Shown one piece after another: positions 34,122 to 45,837 of a DNA stretch of 64,000 nt. Position numbers and translations under genes: made by a program. Positions within the stretch are counted from its first letter, which is position 1. Each line of letters starts with the position of its first letter. The stretch lies in assembly GCA_037976565.1 (NCBI GenBank), contig CP137672.1:34860737-34924736 (forward strand). Reading direction: 5' to 3'. The notes beneath the pieces are model-generated. The model ran no database searches. It was not told the origin of the DNA and worked only from the letters and a program-made list of their open reading frames with translations. This stretch comes from Mesocentrotus franciscanus (Eukaryota; Echinodermata; Echinoidea; Camarodonta; Strongylocentrotidae).

Positions 34122-37018
34122 TTTTTTTTATAATAATTTATTTCCACATATGGGCGGAACACCCCAGACAGCACAACTGTTTTTCATAGGGGTCCAATTA
34201 AAATACATAGCATGTTTTTATAAAGAAACATGACAATAAATCAAATACACATAAATAAATAACAATGCGTTGCACATACGAATTCAATGAAATGTAACAT
34301 GAAATCAAAGGGACAATAAGTATATTCACATCCCCCACCCACCCACCTGAAAAATTAGACACAGCAGGGCCCTATCCTATTCCAGTACGTTGTCTTTAAA
34401 ATGCATCACATTCAACAAAGTATTATTCTGAATTGAGTTTAATCTTTTTTTAAATAATTCAATTGATGAGCTCAATTTAATATCATCAGAAAGACTATTC
34501 CATAATTTTCCTCCTCTAAAAGTAATTTGCCTTTTGCCGTAATTTGTCTTGGGTTTATTTATCATAAGCTGTTCACCAGTTCTTGTTTCATATCTTGACA
34601 CACGTCTCTTAAAAATATTACTTATATAAATGGGACAATTTCGATGTAAAGCTCAATAAACAGTATGAGCTAACTGTTTGATCCTACGTAGTTCAAAATA
34701 ATCTAACTTACTTTGTTCATAGAGTGCTACAGTTGGGTACATATAATCAACTTGAAGGGCTACTCTCAAAAAGCGATTTTGTAATGTTTGTAACTTATGG
34801 CGATTTGTCTTATTAGTGTTGCCCCAAACAACATTACAATAATCAAAATTTGGCTGTACAATTGATTTATAAAACATTAGAGCTGTTCGATTATCAATGA
34901 AAATCCTAATTCTTTTCAAGAGATAAAGTGACTTAAGCATTTTCTTATGAATATATGCAACATGATCATTCCAATCTAAGTTTTTATCAATAATGACACC
35001 AAGATATTTACATGAGTGAACTCGTTTTATAAATCGTATCATTAATACTAATAGGGTGAGTTTCAACAAAAATATTCCATCTTTTTTAACGTTGGGCTGA
35101 TCCAAGCAACATAAATTCACACTTATTTATGTTGACAGTCAGTTTATTACCTCTTAACCATGATGAGATTTTTATTAAATCATTATTAAATTTATTTACA
35201 ATAATATCAGGGTTGCTATTAGAGAAGAATAAGCATTTATCATCTGCATACAAGGATTTAACACAATCTGACAAGCATCTGGGCATATCATTTACATACA
35301 GAGAGAACTGGACCAAGTAGTGTCCCCTGAGGGACGCAACAAGTTACAGTACGTTTTTCGGATTCAACACCATTCACAACAGTAAATTGTTGTCGACAAT
35401 AAAAACAATTATCAAACCATTTCTAAGTGGTTGCATCAAAGCCATAAAGTTTCAATTTATCCATTAAAATGGTGGGATCTATATGGTGTCGAATGCTTTC
35501 TGCAAATCAATCATCACTACTCCACTTAGGTTGCCTCTATCAATTTCTGCTAGCCATTTTCAGTTACATTAAGTAATGTTGTTTGCGTCGAGTGTTTTGG
35601 TCTAAGTCCCGATTGGCAATTTGACAAAATATTATTTTCAATTAAATACTTCATTAACTGGTCAGAGAAATCTTTCTCCAATATTTTAGCCAAAATAGTA
35701 ATAATAGATATAGGACGTTAATTATCTAGATTATCTTTATTACCACCTTTAAAGATGGGTGTTACACGTGCAAGTTTCCACTGACTTGGAATAATTCCTA
35801 ATGAAAGAGATACATTTATGATAAATGCAACAGGTTTATATATAAACATAGCAGAATACGAGATAATTCTCGCAGGAATATTATCAGGACCCGTAGTCTT
35901 GTCCAAAGACAACGCTTTAAGCAATTTCAAAATATCGCCATCATTTACCTCATAAAAAGAAAATACGGAAACTACATGATTAACACCATAAGTTGGGTTT
36001 TCAATATCAATATCAACAAAAAAATTATTGAAGCCATCAGAAAGATTACTACCAGTAAGACTATTTCCCTCAACACTTACGGAGACTGGTGTATTTTGAT
36101 TCTTAGCTTTTTTATTTGGTAAAATAAATTTCAATGATTTCAAAATTTCTTTAGTACATTTTTTGACTGTTTCAATTTTATCCATAATAAACTGTTTCTT
36201 TGCCTGACGAACGCATTCTGTCACATGGTTTCTTGCTTCTTGATAGTTCTTCCAATATATTGGTTGTTTGGGGTTTTCAGCTTTCTTTTTTATTTTGCCT
36301 CTTTCTTTAATTAATTCCAAAATATCAGGGATCATCCAAGGAGAGTCTCGACGTTTCACTCTAATTCTGCGTTGGGGTGCATGCTTACCAATGAGTCTAT
36401 TTAAAATAGATATGAACTTTATATAATTATGCTTCTTGTGGGTCATTAGACTCATAAACAGACTTCCATGAAATATCGGCGAGATCTCTTTGAAAGTTTT
36501 GAAGATTAAATCTTTTATAATTTCTAACAATTTTATAACTATGAACATTTTCATTTCCACTATGAGTTTTACCAAAGACTCCATAAATTAAATAATGATC
36601 TGACAATGATATTTCTACAACACCAGAAGAACAAAATATGAAAGGTACATTTGTGAATAGCAAATCAACAATAGTGGAAGACTAATCAGTGACCCTAGTA
36701 GGGAGGGTCAGAAATAAGTTGAGGACAGGAGAACGACTCCATAATATCTAAGAGTTTCTTTGTTTGCCATGACTTGTTAGTGGCAGCAACATCACAATTT
36801 AAATCCCCGGTAACCACGTAGTCAACACTAAGATCATCAATTTTACCCATTATGTGTTCAAATTTCTGAAAACATTCAAGAGGTGAATTTGGGGGTCTAT
36901 ACCGACATAGAATTAATAGTGGCTTTTGTTTAGCATGAGTGATTTCAACAATTAATAACTCTAAGTCGGTATTTGAGGCCAATTCCTCCCTTATCACAAA
37001 TGTAATACCTGATTTAAT
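34122..37018 (-). mobile_element. Non-LTR retrotransposon (CR1/Jockey-like), 3' part, broken
   Basis: Reading on the minus strand, fragments in order are: the end of an APE-type endonuclease (36695-36997, with GDLNCDV; 36427-36663, with SDHYLIYGVF), a connector and RT start (35718-36584, with TGPDNIPARI and PSQWKLARVTPIFKGG), the RT core (35086-35316, with the catalytic YADD), the RT thumb (34653-35120, with KYLGVIIDKNLDWNDH) and the C-terminal tail (34377-34601, with LWNSLSDDIK). Frameshifts and stops separate the pieces, so it cannot encode an active protein. The 3' end with AATAAATTATTATAAAAA lies near 34122-34140. The 5' endonuclease part continues at 39111-39350, beyond the inserted Crypton. 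Confidence 0.85.
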
Positions 37019-37019
37019 A

Positions 37020-37202
37020 TTATAGTAATAATGACTGCTATGAGAGGCATAGTTGTTTTTATTGGCTCAAGGGGAGGTTACATCGTGCTATCACCCCGAG
37101 GCGTGCCGAGGGGTGATAGCACGATGTAACCTCCCCGAGAGCCAATAAAAACAACTATGCCTCGAATATTAAAGCAGTCATTATAACTTTTATATACTGA
37201 AA
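37020..37202. repeat. Terminal hairpin of the Crypton (~85-bp arms)
   Basis: The arm from TAATGACTGCTATGAGAGGC through GGTTACATCGTGCTATCACC is followed by a short GC-rich turn and its near-perfect reverse complement. Only a few mismatches occur over about 80 bp. The same hairpin is kept in the deleted derivative (55173-55322), suggesting that it matters for mobility. Confidence 0.85.
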
Positions 37203-37391
37203 AAAGAGTCAACTTACCAATCATGGGGTCCTCACATTTCCTAATCTTCAAACTGTGCTCCAGTAAGGCAGTATAACATTAACAGTACTAATAACAGGGA
37301 AATCCGTTCTAAAACTCCATAAAAATCCGTGAAACTCCATACATGTAAAACTCCATAAACTCAACATATTTACATGGTCTGCGACTCGCGA

Positions 37392-38702
37392 CTACTTGTT
37401 ATAGTTGTTATAGATGTTTACTGTACAATTATTAATGTTGAATGTTGGGGCTTGCACCTGTTGATGACTCAATGCATGCGCATGGCTACTCGAAGTTGTG
37501 ATATTGCATGTCCTAGGAAAAATCTCTTCGTTATTTGTGATGTCATTCATAACTTGATTCAGTTCTTGGAGTTCCTGGCTTTCACTACGGACACTAACAA
37601 TGCCACCAGTGGATGTCGAATATGATGGTACCGATTTCGGATCAACAGCTGCCGCGATAGCATGACTCATGTTCTCTTTTGCGTCACTGCTGGTCATAGC
37701 ATAGTGCTTGAGACTGCTTTCTGAGCGGTCTCCAGACACACTCATGATCTCCCTATCTCGGAACCCTGCATTTTGTAGGGTACTGATGCAGGTTGCCCTT
37801 AAGGAATGGTTGGTGTAAGCCCTGGTACCTGCACGAGATGAAATTTTTTTCATCTTGTCTCCGATGGTGTTTTTCACTTGGGGTATACAACAGTACCATT
37901 GACCAGAACAAGATGAATTCAACTCACGCTTGGGCTGTGCCGGTCTCTGCCAAAACCACTTACATTGGGGGTTCAATTTATCTTTGTAGCGTACGTAAGA
38001 AGGAGGCAACGGGACATCGTGGACCATTAGTTGGAGTCATGACACCACCTTGGCTTTTCTCTAGCTTATCTGCACGGTTGTTTTTTGTGAGTCTATCTTT
38101 GAGAGTAATCATGGAGCAATTCCCCCTTCCTCACAAATCTCAAAGCTGTCGAGTGTCATTTCGCGCAAATTCTCCCTCCCACGATTGCAAAAGTACAACA
38201 TCACATCCATAAATACCTTGTCCTGAAGACCTACAGGATCATCCAAATCAAACGAATCTTGGATTTTTTCCATGTCTTCTTGTGAGATAGCTGGTTTGTG
38301 AGTCACAACTCCCTTTCCACTTTGTTTGAGCTTTGATGAAAAACACTTGAAAACTCTGGTCGAATTTGAAAAATCTTCATGCTTTATAATGTCAATGTTC
38401 TTAGAATTGAGGAAATGGCGCTGAAGTCCGAATCTAATACTTAACATTGACTTCTTCATGTACAGAGAACCGTTCTTCTGTCTAGCACCAGCGTAAAACT
38501 TTTGGAGTACGGTGTCCAGCTCCGAATTCGGCAGTTTGTTTACGCTATCGAGATCTGTGTTGATCACTTGCAGGTAGTCTTCGAATATTTTTACGGAGAA
38601 TTTCACTGAATTCTTGGTGTTCTTGCTGTCCGCAGAATTAATCAGGTCTTGTAATTCATCATCATCAAGAAGTTGAAATCTAGGAAGAGCTGCCTCAGCC
38701 AT
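37392..38702 (-). pseudogene. Crypton tyrosine recombinase (KIAA1958/ZMYM-like), frameshifted
   Basis: The N-terminal part is 38109-38702 (197 codons from ATG). It has an all-helical core-binding region (KSMLSIRFGLQRHF) and ends with NRGRENLREM, which contains the first catalytic arginine (about residue 173). The C-terminal part is 37392-38027, with NHSLRATC (H74, R77 of that piece) and SLKHYA (Y109). Together these give the R..HxxR..Y set of tyrosine recombinases. The 81-bp bridge is open in a third frame and encodes the expected DRLTKNN..GPRCPVASF segment, so two frameshifts rather than an intron explain the split. The C-terminus, rich in N, I and Y, is typical of Crypton-derived proteins. 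The product would cut and rejoin DNA through a covalent tyrosine link. It is probably inactive here. Confidence 0.85.
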
Positions 38703-39110
38703 TTTTGTCTCGGTTGCATTGGCCGGACATAAAATAAAGTTAAGAAAGTAGTAAAAAGTCGGAGAATTAGTCTACATGTAGCCTAGATCTAGGCCTAGCC
38801 TACGAGTACGATCGATCGAGATCGCCGGTCGTCTGCGCTGCGCGCGCAATGCAATTAAAAAAACCTAAAATGTAGCGACTAATTTATCGCACAAATGTAA
38901 GGTGTCCGCACTCGCACAAAGAAAATTTTAACACGCAAACCAATGGGGATCGCAGTAAACCAATGGGAATCGCAGGATAATGAGGTTGAGGGTAGAAACT
39001 TTTAACTAGGCCCTGTGGGCTATTGCTATGCCCTGTGAGTGGGGCATGGCTTGAAATCACGACTCCCATTTCGACCAATCAGATGGCTAGATTTCTAAAG
39101 TGAGGTATAT

Positions 39111-39350
39111 AAAAAAAAAAAAGGCTATACCGCCACAATAGCGGTTACGATCACGCCTGAGTAATGTATAACCAGGAATAATAATTTCAGCATCATCAAT
39201 ATTATCACTCAAGTGTGTCTCGCTGAGTGTCAAGACATCTAAGTTTAAGTCATGAACAGTAAGAATCAATTCTTCAATATGTTTTGTTAGAGACAAACCA
39301 TTCAAATGAGATATTCAAATCACTATCCGTATTTATATTCCACATACTAA
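39111..39350 (-). mobile_element. Non-LTR retrotransposon, 5' endonuclease part
   Basis: Minus-strand frame 39087-39305 has ISHLNGLSLTKHIEEL, LTLSETHLSDNI (the catalytic glutamate of APE-type endonucleases), IPGYTLLRRDRNRYCGGIAF and then runs into the Crypton. It is continuous in sense with 36695-36997. No ORF1 was recognised further upstream. Confidence 0.8.
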
Positions 39351-39359
39351 GAATCTTGC

Positions 39360-39545
39360 TCAACGATTGGTCAAAAGTAAATCACGTGATGAAAGATAGT
39401 TCGCCCATCATTGATGGGAGACGAAAAGTTCGTTACACTGTCTAGATAGTACTACTATCTTCAGTGAAAGTGCGTTGCACTTGGTAGATAGTAGTACTAT
39501 CTACCGGGTACAACGCACTTTGCGTTGCGTATTGCTCTCCTCTTA
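39360..39545. repeat. Short foldback segment
   Basis: TAGATAGTACTACTATCT (39443-39460) and AGATAGTAGTACTATCTA (39486-39503) form a hairpin. The AGTGCGTTGCACTT segment in the loop and CGCACTTTGCGTTGCG next to it extend the symmetry. The sequence GATTGGTCAAAAGTAAATCACGTGATG before it resembles 55772-55796. Origin unknown. Confidence 0.6.
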
Positions 39546-41290
39546 AAGTTGATACTTATAGGAAATAAAATCAAATAAAAATAGTTAATTTTATAATTGA
39601 ATGAGTTATTAAAGCAATTTATGCAGCTAACATGCCATGAAAGTGTGCAGTTTTGTGTTTTATGAAAATCAAATTTCACTAAATTGACTCTATCCTGACC
39701 TACGAAATCGCCTAAGGGAAAGTGGCTTTGTGAGTGACGTCAGAGCCGGGATATGCTTCACGCAGCTATAGAGACTAACTGCGATCTACACACAAATGTT
39801 CATAGAGTCGATGTCAGTTCCACTCTCTCAAAACGATTGAAATATTGCCTGAATGGTCAATATCTGGCATACAGTTGTCCTCTCCCGTCCTGAAACATAT
39901 CCTAATGTCAATATTCATGTCATTATTGGCATTGAAAAAGTGACAATATCCGTAAAATAACTGTTTACAACTCAACTTTTTCACCGGCTTTAGCTTGCCA
40001 GCTGAGCTGTATGTACACGGAGATAGCATGAAAAATCAACCTAGCTGTGTTTCAAAACAAAATTACCTTTAGTAGAATCATGTTCCGAGGTGGAATTTCC
40101 TTTGACATAACAATGAATAATGTTTCTTCTCCATTGTCATTTGTCGATAACTATAATTACATAGAATAGTGTATTTCTCGCCGTTTTGTCTTGGTTTGGT
40201 TTCGTAAGGGTTTCGTCTATCGCGACTGAAATGCAAGCGTACAGTACTGTGTGTGTGCGGTGTGTGCAGTGTAGTCACGTTTACGTGTGTTTTGATGAGC
40301 GCGCAGGTAATGTAAATCCGCCAGCGATACTAAATTCAATCAGCGATCAGCCGTGTAGGTAATGCGGCTGCCAAGAGCCGCACTACTCGCAGATGAATCG
40401 TAACAACAGCAGAATCGCCTCGATTTTTCCAGCTAATCTAGCCATGATACGATCGACTAAATGAAATATTCTTCGATTTGTTTGAATTTTATTTTATTCA
40501 TAATAATGATTAAATCAATACTAACTGTGTTTTTTCCATAGTGGAAGAGGTGAAGTCTTCGACTGATATGTCAAAGTGAAACTACATGGTGGTAAAAATC
40601 GCCGGCACCCAAATCCCATTATATATGCAGGCTCGCTGTACAACAAAGCCGGGGACACAGCCATAGTTTCACCTTCTTTTCCCCCATTTTTCAACGTTTT
40701 TATTTCACAAATAATACATTTCTTAGAATATAAAGATGGAAATATTAATGAGAAGTAACTTACAAACGATGTTGTATTATAATTTATTCTATAGTAAGGG
40801 TAAAATAACACATAAGTTGAAGCTGTGTTTTCAGCCTTATAATGTTATACATGCGTTCTACTAGATATCCGGAAGTGGCACACTAGCCACGCCTCCCTTT
40901 TCCTACGTCACAGCTAAAGGCCGTTTCGGATGACAATAGGGCAAATTTGTCCCAGAGAATAGGGTGATTGTTTTCACCCTAATTTCGCTTTTTCGGAAGT
41001 GTTATATTGTTTGAATGTCATACAAGCTCATTGTATGGCTTATAAGCTTTGTGTAGATATGAATATCTTCATATTTAGGGCTCTTCTATGAATATCACCT
41101 TTAAGCGCTTTTAGTGTTAGTACGCGAAATTTGGTCACGCGCGAGCTATGGTCACACCACTATACTGCATGCACCGTACGTATCGTACACCGTTTGCTAT
41201 AGCTAGCTGTCAATTGATGACTTGTTGCTCTAAAATGACGGAAGAAGTGAAATGTTTCCGATGTGGAATATAAAGCAAATAATCACCTTT
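39546..41290. other. No gene supported
   Basis: This stretch is moderately GC-richer and less repetitive than its surroundings. Open frames up to 96 codons (40521-40811, minus strand) lack a recognisable family. GTGAAACTACATGG at about 40577 and CCATAGTTTCAC at about 40660 form a loose inverted repeat. The sequence may include undetected exons of a spliced gene, but nothing supports a call. Confidence 0.4.
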
Positions 41291-41294
41291 TGGT

Positions 41295-41420
41295 TTCAGG
41301 CGATGGCAAACTATCACTTCCTCGGCGATCTGAATGTATACGCTATCTTTCCTCAGCCTCGCTTCGGAAAGACAGCTACATCCAGATCGCCTCGGAAGTG
41401 ATAGTTTGTCCCATCACCTT
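41295..41420. repeat. ~125-bp hairpin
   Basis: AAACTATCACTTCCTCGGCGATCTG and its imperfect reverse complement CAGATCGCCTCGGAAGTGATAGTTT face each other around TTTCCTCAGCCTCGCTTCGGAAA. It has the same general architecture as the Crypton terminal hairpin but an unrelated sequence. Confidence 0.8.
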
Positions 41421-41928
41421 CACCAACGGTAATTATTTGCTTACTAACAAATAATCATCAATGCATTCTTGATTGGGTAATTCTTTAAATAGGCACAAAT
41501 CACATGTCCAGTCCTTGTCAGACTGGAACAATGGGAGCGGAACATTAGAACAATTCAGATGACTCCATGGCTTACCATTAATACAAAGTAGGGCATTTTG
41601 GTTATTTTTACTGCCTTTTTACAAAAGATACAGGGGTATTTTAATCGCGGCATACACCCTTTAGCAGTGAGCTTACCAAAATACAAACAGAAAAAGAGAA
41701 ATTAATTACAATTAACAATAACAAATTTGCAAGATAATAACGAGAAAATAAAAACACAAAAGTTCAAAAGTCTAATGAGTTTATAAAGGGAAATATTGAA
41801 TGTTTCAGCAAGTTCAGAGGTTCATAATTTTGCCAGATCTTGTTTGCAGTGAATCGTCCTTTTTATTGACTTTCCGTTCGTGGCAGGGAGTAGAATGATG
41901 ATCCGACCGTCGTAGGACCACGCATCCT

Positions 41929-42111
41929 TTACCATTTCATGCCTTTTTGCACTGAGCCCACAGGAAATCCTGAGGATGTCAGCGCTTCATCGATTCCCAT
42001 GCCTGTACCCTTTAGCTTCCTTCGTGCACGGAGGACAGCGCTCCGTACACGATACGAGCAGAACTTTGTTATGATAGCTGTAGGAATACCTATAGGAATT
42101 GCAAGCCCCAA
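41929..42111 (-). pseudogene. Retrotransposon ORF1-like C-terminal fragment
   Basis: The minus-strand frame contains SAVLRARRKLKGTGMGIDEALTSSGFP, here split by description into its key part ARRKLKGTG and IDEALT. This resembles the C-terminal pattern (RARxxLKGTGxxIxEDLT) of L1-like ORF1 RNA-binding proteins. Only about 55 codons remain and flanking sequence is not recognisably coding. This is a tentative fragment call. Confidence 0.45.
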
Positions 42112-42844
42112 ACCTGACTATCAAATTTATTTGAAAATTGCAAGTAACACTGTTTTATGGTTGTTACTTCATCAATCCAGAAGTTATTATTACTATTACT
42201 ATTGATATCACTATTACCAACATTATCATCATTACTATCAATATTGCTTGACTATTAATTTTGAGAGCGTATAAAGCAAAGAGCTTGAATAATCAATTAG
42301 ATTATAAACATCAAGGAAACCTATATGCTAGTAAGCACTTGCAGGTAATTTTTCTTTAAATTAAATCTCAGAATACCTTATGTGATGGAGATACTCTGCT
42401 TATCTTTATGCTTTCTAATACTGATCCTATTTAACATTAAGTACTGCCATTTAAAAACAAAATCGAGCGTCTTTTCCTCCACAATTATCGATACTGATAT
42501 TTTATCTTGTTAAACGAATATGAATATGGTAAAGATAACGAGATTATATAGCCACTGTAAAAGGGATGTTTCCGGACAATAAAATCTTTATCAAACAAAG
42601 ATAACAGAAATCAGAGATAGTGAAAAACCATGGAAATATGAATGAAGCAAATTCATTTCCACGGCCTCATATATGAATTGTAGTCGCAAAATAGTATTTG
42701 TATTTAGTATTTATTGTCCATTTCTGGAGATTTGATTTTCACTGTGTAACATATACAGATTAACATTTACTACTGAATTTACAAAAATTCTAGACATTAA
42801 CAGTAAATAAACAAGGTTTAACATAAAATTATAATTTTACACAA

Positions 42845-44022
42845 CTTGGCTGCTCAAAGATTGCCTTGATGAACTGCTTCCGGTCCTGCCTTACATCATC
42901 AATGCATCATCGTCGTCGGGTGTAGTTCCTCTGACATTCAAAGCGTCTCTCGTTGTCCATCTGTTGAAGAAACCTAATCTAGACCCAAATGTCCTTGGCA
43001 ATTACCGCCCAATTGGCAATTTGCCATTTGTGAGCAAGATCTTGGAAAGAATCGTAGCGAACTAACTCATGTACCACGTGGACAGTCACCATCTGCTCCC
43101 TGGAAACCAGTCCGCATACCGCAACCTCTACTCAACAGAAACTGCGTTGTTGAAAGTACTCAACGATCTACTCCTTGATGTTGACAAGGGTGATGAGGCC
43201 GTTCTACTTCTTTTGGACTATTCCGCGGCGTTTGACACGCTCGACCACATCGTGCTGCTACACCGTCTTGCAAATGACTACTCCATCTCAGGGACTGCCC
43301 TCCAATGGATCGAGTCATATTTACAAGACCGTACACAGAGGGTAATAATCAACGGGACCTGCTCAGCTTCACTCGCTTTTAGCTGCGGAGTTCCCCAAGG
43401 CTCCGTCGTCGGCCCTCTGCTGTTTCTTCTTTACACTGGTCCTCTCGCTAGAACCATCACTCCTCATCAGGGTGTGCACTACGCTATGTATGCGGATGAC
43501 ACTCAAATTTATTTAACTATGTCACCTCGTGGTAAAGTCGATGCTATTAATTCCCTAAAAGATTGTCTTATAGACACCAAGGTCTGGTCAGCTAAAAACA
43601 GACTCCGTCTTAATGAAAACAAGTCAGAACTGATCCATTTTCCTCACATTTTTCCTCCATGCAATTAATTCACGGCCCACGTACAAAAACCCGTTATGGT
43701 GACCGTGCCTTTTCATCGATTGCCCCTGCCTTCTGGAACGAACTCCCACCCCATATTCAAAATGCCCGATCCATTGAATCATTCAAAACCCTTCTCAAAA
43801 CCCACCTTTTTAATCAGTTATAGTATACTGGAGGCGCACACAAGGAGTTAATTCCATTCAACTCAATTGTATTGTATTGTATTAGTAATATTTTATTTTA
43901 TTTTGTTGCTTTTAAGGTATTGAACATGTTGAATAATTTTACTAAGTTAGACAGTACCACCTGTGCGCTTAGAAACACCTGTATAAAGCGCCCTATAAAT
44001 GTAATTATTATTATTATTAATT
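42845..44022 (+). mobile_element. L2-like non-LTR retrotransposon with internal deletion
   Basis: Reverse transcriptase coding starts before 42866 (PNVLGNYRPIGNLPFVSKILE in one frame). After a stop at 43063 it continues as the 199-codon frame 43069-43668. Motifs include SAYRNLYSTETALLKV, LLLDYSAAFDTLDH, CGVPQGSVVGPLLF and the catalytic AMYADDTQIYL. After KNRLRLNENKSELIHF the sequence jumps to the terminal part, with NPLW/RYGDRAFSSIAPAFWNELPPHIQ in another frame. Compared with the copy at 45838-46775 it lacks about 510 bp. The 3' end is ..AAGCGCCCTATAAATGTAATTATTATT. The copy is dead. Confidence 0.88.
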
Positions 44023-45590
44023 AACAGAAGGTCTGATGTTGTGTAATAAACACAAATTCAGGGCAATAGTTAACACAGTAGTTAAAGCAAGGCAAGAGCA
44101 GGTGTCAGGTGATCAAACGTATGAACTAGTGAAAGAGATATACTGAGGAGGTCGGGTACCCATACATGTATTGATGTCTTAAACCAATTTTGGGAATAAT
44201 TAATTATAGATAATATTTAAGAACAACACTGGGTTTTCGAGACATTCCGTTGTACATGTGGATGGAGTTTGGTATGAATGATTGCCGACTTCTCGCACGA
44301 GCAGACCTCGGCACACACAAACGAAAGCCTGACCTATTGTTATTGTAATAAGTATGAAGCGGGTTCATTCGTTCATAATTCTTTTGACTTTAGCAACTAC
44401 TCTTTCTTCATATAGTGTGGATACTGCGTGTAGGCTACTGCCAATTATCCGTTGTGCTACTCTCCTCGTTCTGTCTAACTTCTTATTATCTTTTTGAGTT
44501 GCATTCCCCAAAAAGCATATTATGTTGTACGTAGCTATACACTCTATCAATGATCTGTAAAAAAAGAATCGATTTGTATTGTCTACATGCATCTTTCTCA
44601 TCATTCTCAAGAAGTACATTGTCTGATTGCACTTTTTTCTTAGCAAGGTTACATTACATGACCAGTCGAGTGAATCACATACCGTTGTTCCCAAATACTT
44701 ATAATTGTGAACTCTTCCCACAGCTGACTCCTGAATAGTAAGCTGTGGTCTTGCTTGTGGACTTGTGGACTCCGAAAATCTATGATCATTTCCTTTGTCT
44801 TCGACACGTTCAACTTGAGGTAGTGCCGTTCACACCACTCAACAAACCTGTTTACACTAGTAACATAATCTTTTTCACTTCTTTTTCACTTTTCACGCCT
44901 GAGTTTACCGTATCATCTGCATAATTAATCATTTGACAGTTGGAGGATGTGCTTACACAATTACTGGTATAAATAGAAAATAATACCGGAGAGAGGACAC
45001 AGCCCTGAGGGGCTCCTATGTTGATATATTTAACTTTAGAGTTTACATTTCTCAAGTGAACATATCGTTGTCTTTCATTTAGAAAATCATGTATCCATAG
45101 AATGAGGGTAGGGTGAGCTTTCATCTCAATTAGTTTCTTAATCAGTATGTGCGGTACAATTGTGTTGAATGCACTTGAGAAATCGACAAACAGACATCTT
45201 ACAGAATTACCAACGTGGTCCATGTGATTATAGATATTATGTAGAAATGTCAAAATTGCAGCGTCTACACCTCTACCTACCCTATAAGCAAACTGCAACA
45301 CATCTATCTGATCCCCAACTTGTCTCATGAGATATTTCAAAACAATCTTCTCTAAACATTTCATTACGCTACATGTAAAGGATTTCATTGTAAATCTTTC
45401 ATTGCTATCGTTTGTTTTCCTTTTGGGATAGAAAATGATTATTGATCGTTTCCATAACTGGGGGATTATACCTAGACTAAAAGATTTCTCAAATAGTTTA
45501 GTAAACACTGGGGCCAACTGATCCTTACATATTTTCAGTACTTTGTTACTCATTCCGTCTGGTCCGGGAGACTTGTGTGTGCATCTAATC
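44023..45590 (-). mobile_element. Rex1/CR1-like non-LTR retrotransposon, broken
   Basis: The minus-strand frame 44852-45553 encodes an RT with SPGPDGMSNKVLK, LGIIPQLWKRS, FVDFSSAFNTIVPH, GAPQGCVLSPVLFSIYT and the catalytic INYADD. A second frame, 44365-44721, carries the thumb with KYLGTTVCDSLDWSCN and FFYRSLIECIATYNIICF. A frameshift separates them around 44725-44850. The 5' half is missing beyond about 45590. The NTI..H and GAPQGCVLSP motifs point to the Rex1/CR1 side of the tree rather than the L2-like copies on either side. Not functional. Confidence 0.82.
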
Positions 45591-45837
45591 GTGCTTCCAA
45601 ATCGTTGTGATCGGGATCAACCTTGGACGAGACAAACACCACGCTCTGTTGAGATCAGTGCTGCGATCTCCAGAGATCTGTCACGATCTGTGACGCTCTG
45701 TCGGGTACCATTGCTCACGACCTGCACGAATGACTCACGAGCAAATACAATTTGATACGAGTAGATGCGAGAAGTCACGCTTTTTAACAGACGTCCACGA
45801 TCTGTTGCGAGTTCTCGTGCCCATATCTTAAGGATAT
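45591..45837. other. Short GC-rich non-coding spacer
   Basis: It contains repeated CACGATCTGT / GATCTGTGACG motifs and CGGGTACCATTGCTCACGA. It lies between two retrotransposons of opposite orientation. Possibly a MITE remnant; no ends were identified. Confidence 0.4.

Larger units (their letters stand above)
37019..39110 (-). mobile_element. Crypton DNA transposon inserted in the retrotransposon endonuclease gene
   Basis: Read on the minus strand, the element starts TATATACCTCACTTTAG (39110) and ends ATTACTATAATAT (37019). The flanking retrotransposon frame resumes sensibly across the gap: GGIAF on one side, KSGITFVIREEL on the other. Both ends are confirmed by a second, internally deleted copy at 54596-55332. 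It encodes a tyrosine recombinase in the middle and carries a long hairpin at its 3' end. Insertion through recombination, without a long target duplication, is usual for Cryptons. Confidence 0.8.

Noticed and set aside
38028..38108. Intron in the Crypton recombinase
   Set aside because: The segment itself encodes the expected bridging peptide in a third frame, which is better explained by two frameshifts.
40521..40811. 96-codon minus-strand frame as a possible gene
   Set aside because: No family resemblance, no clear start context, and it overlaps a loose inverted repeat.
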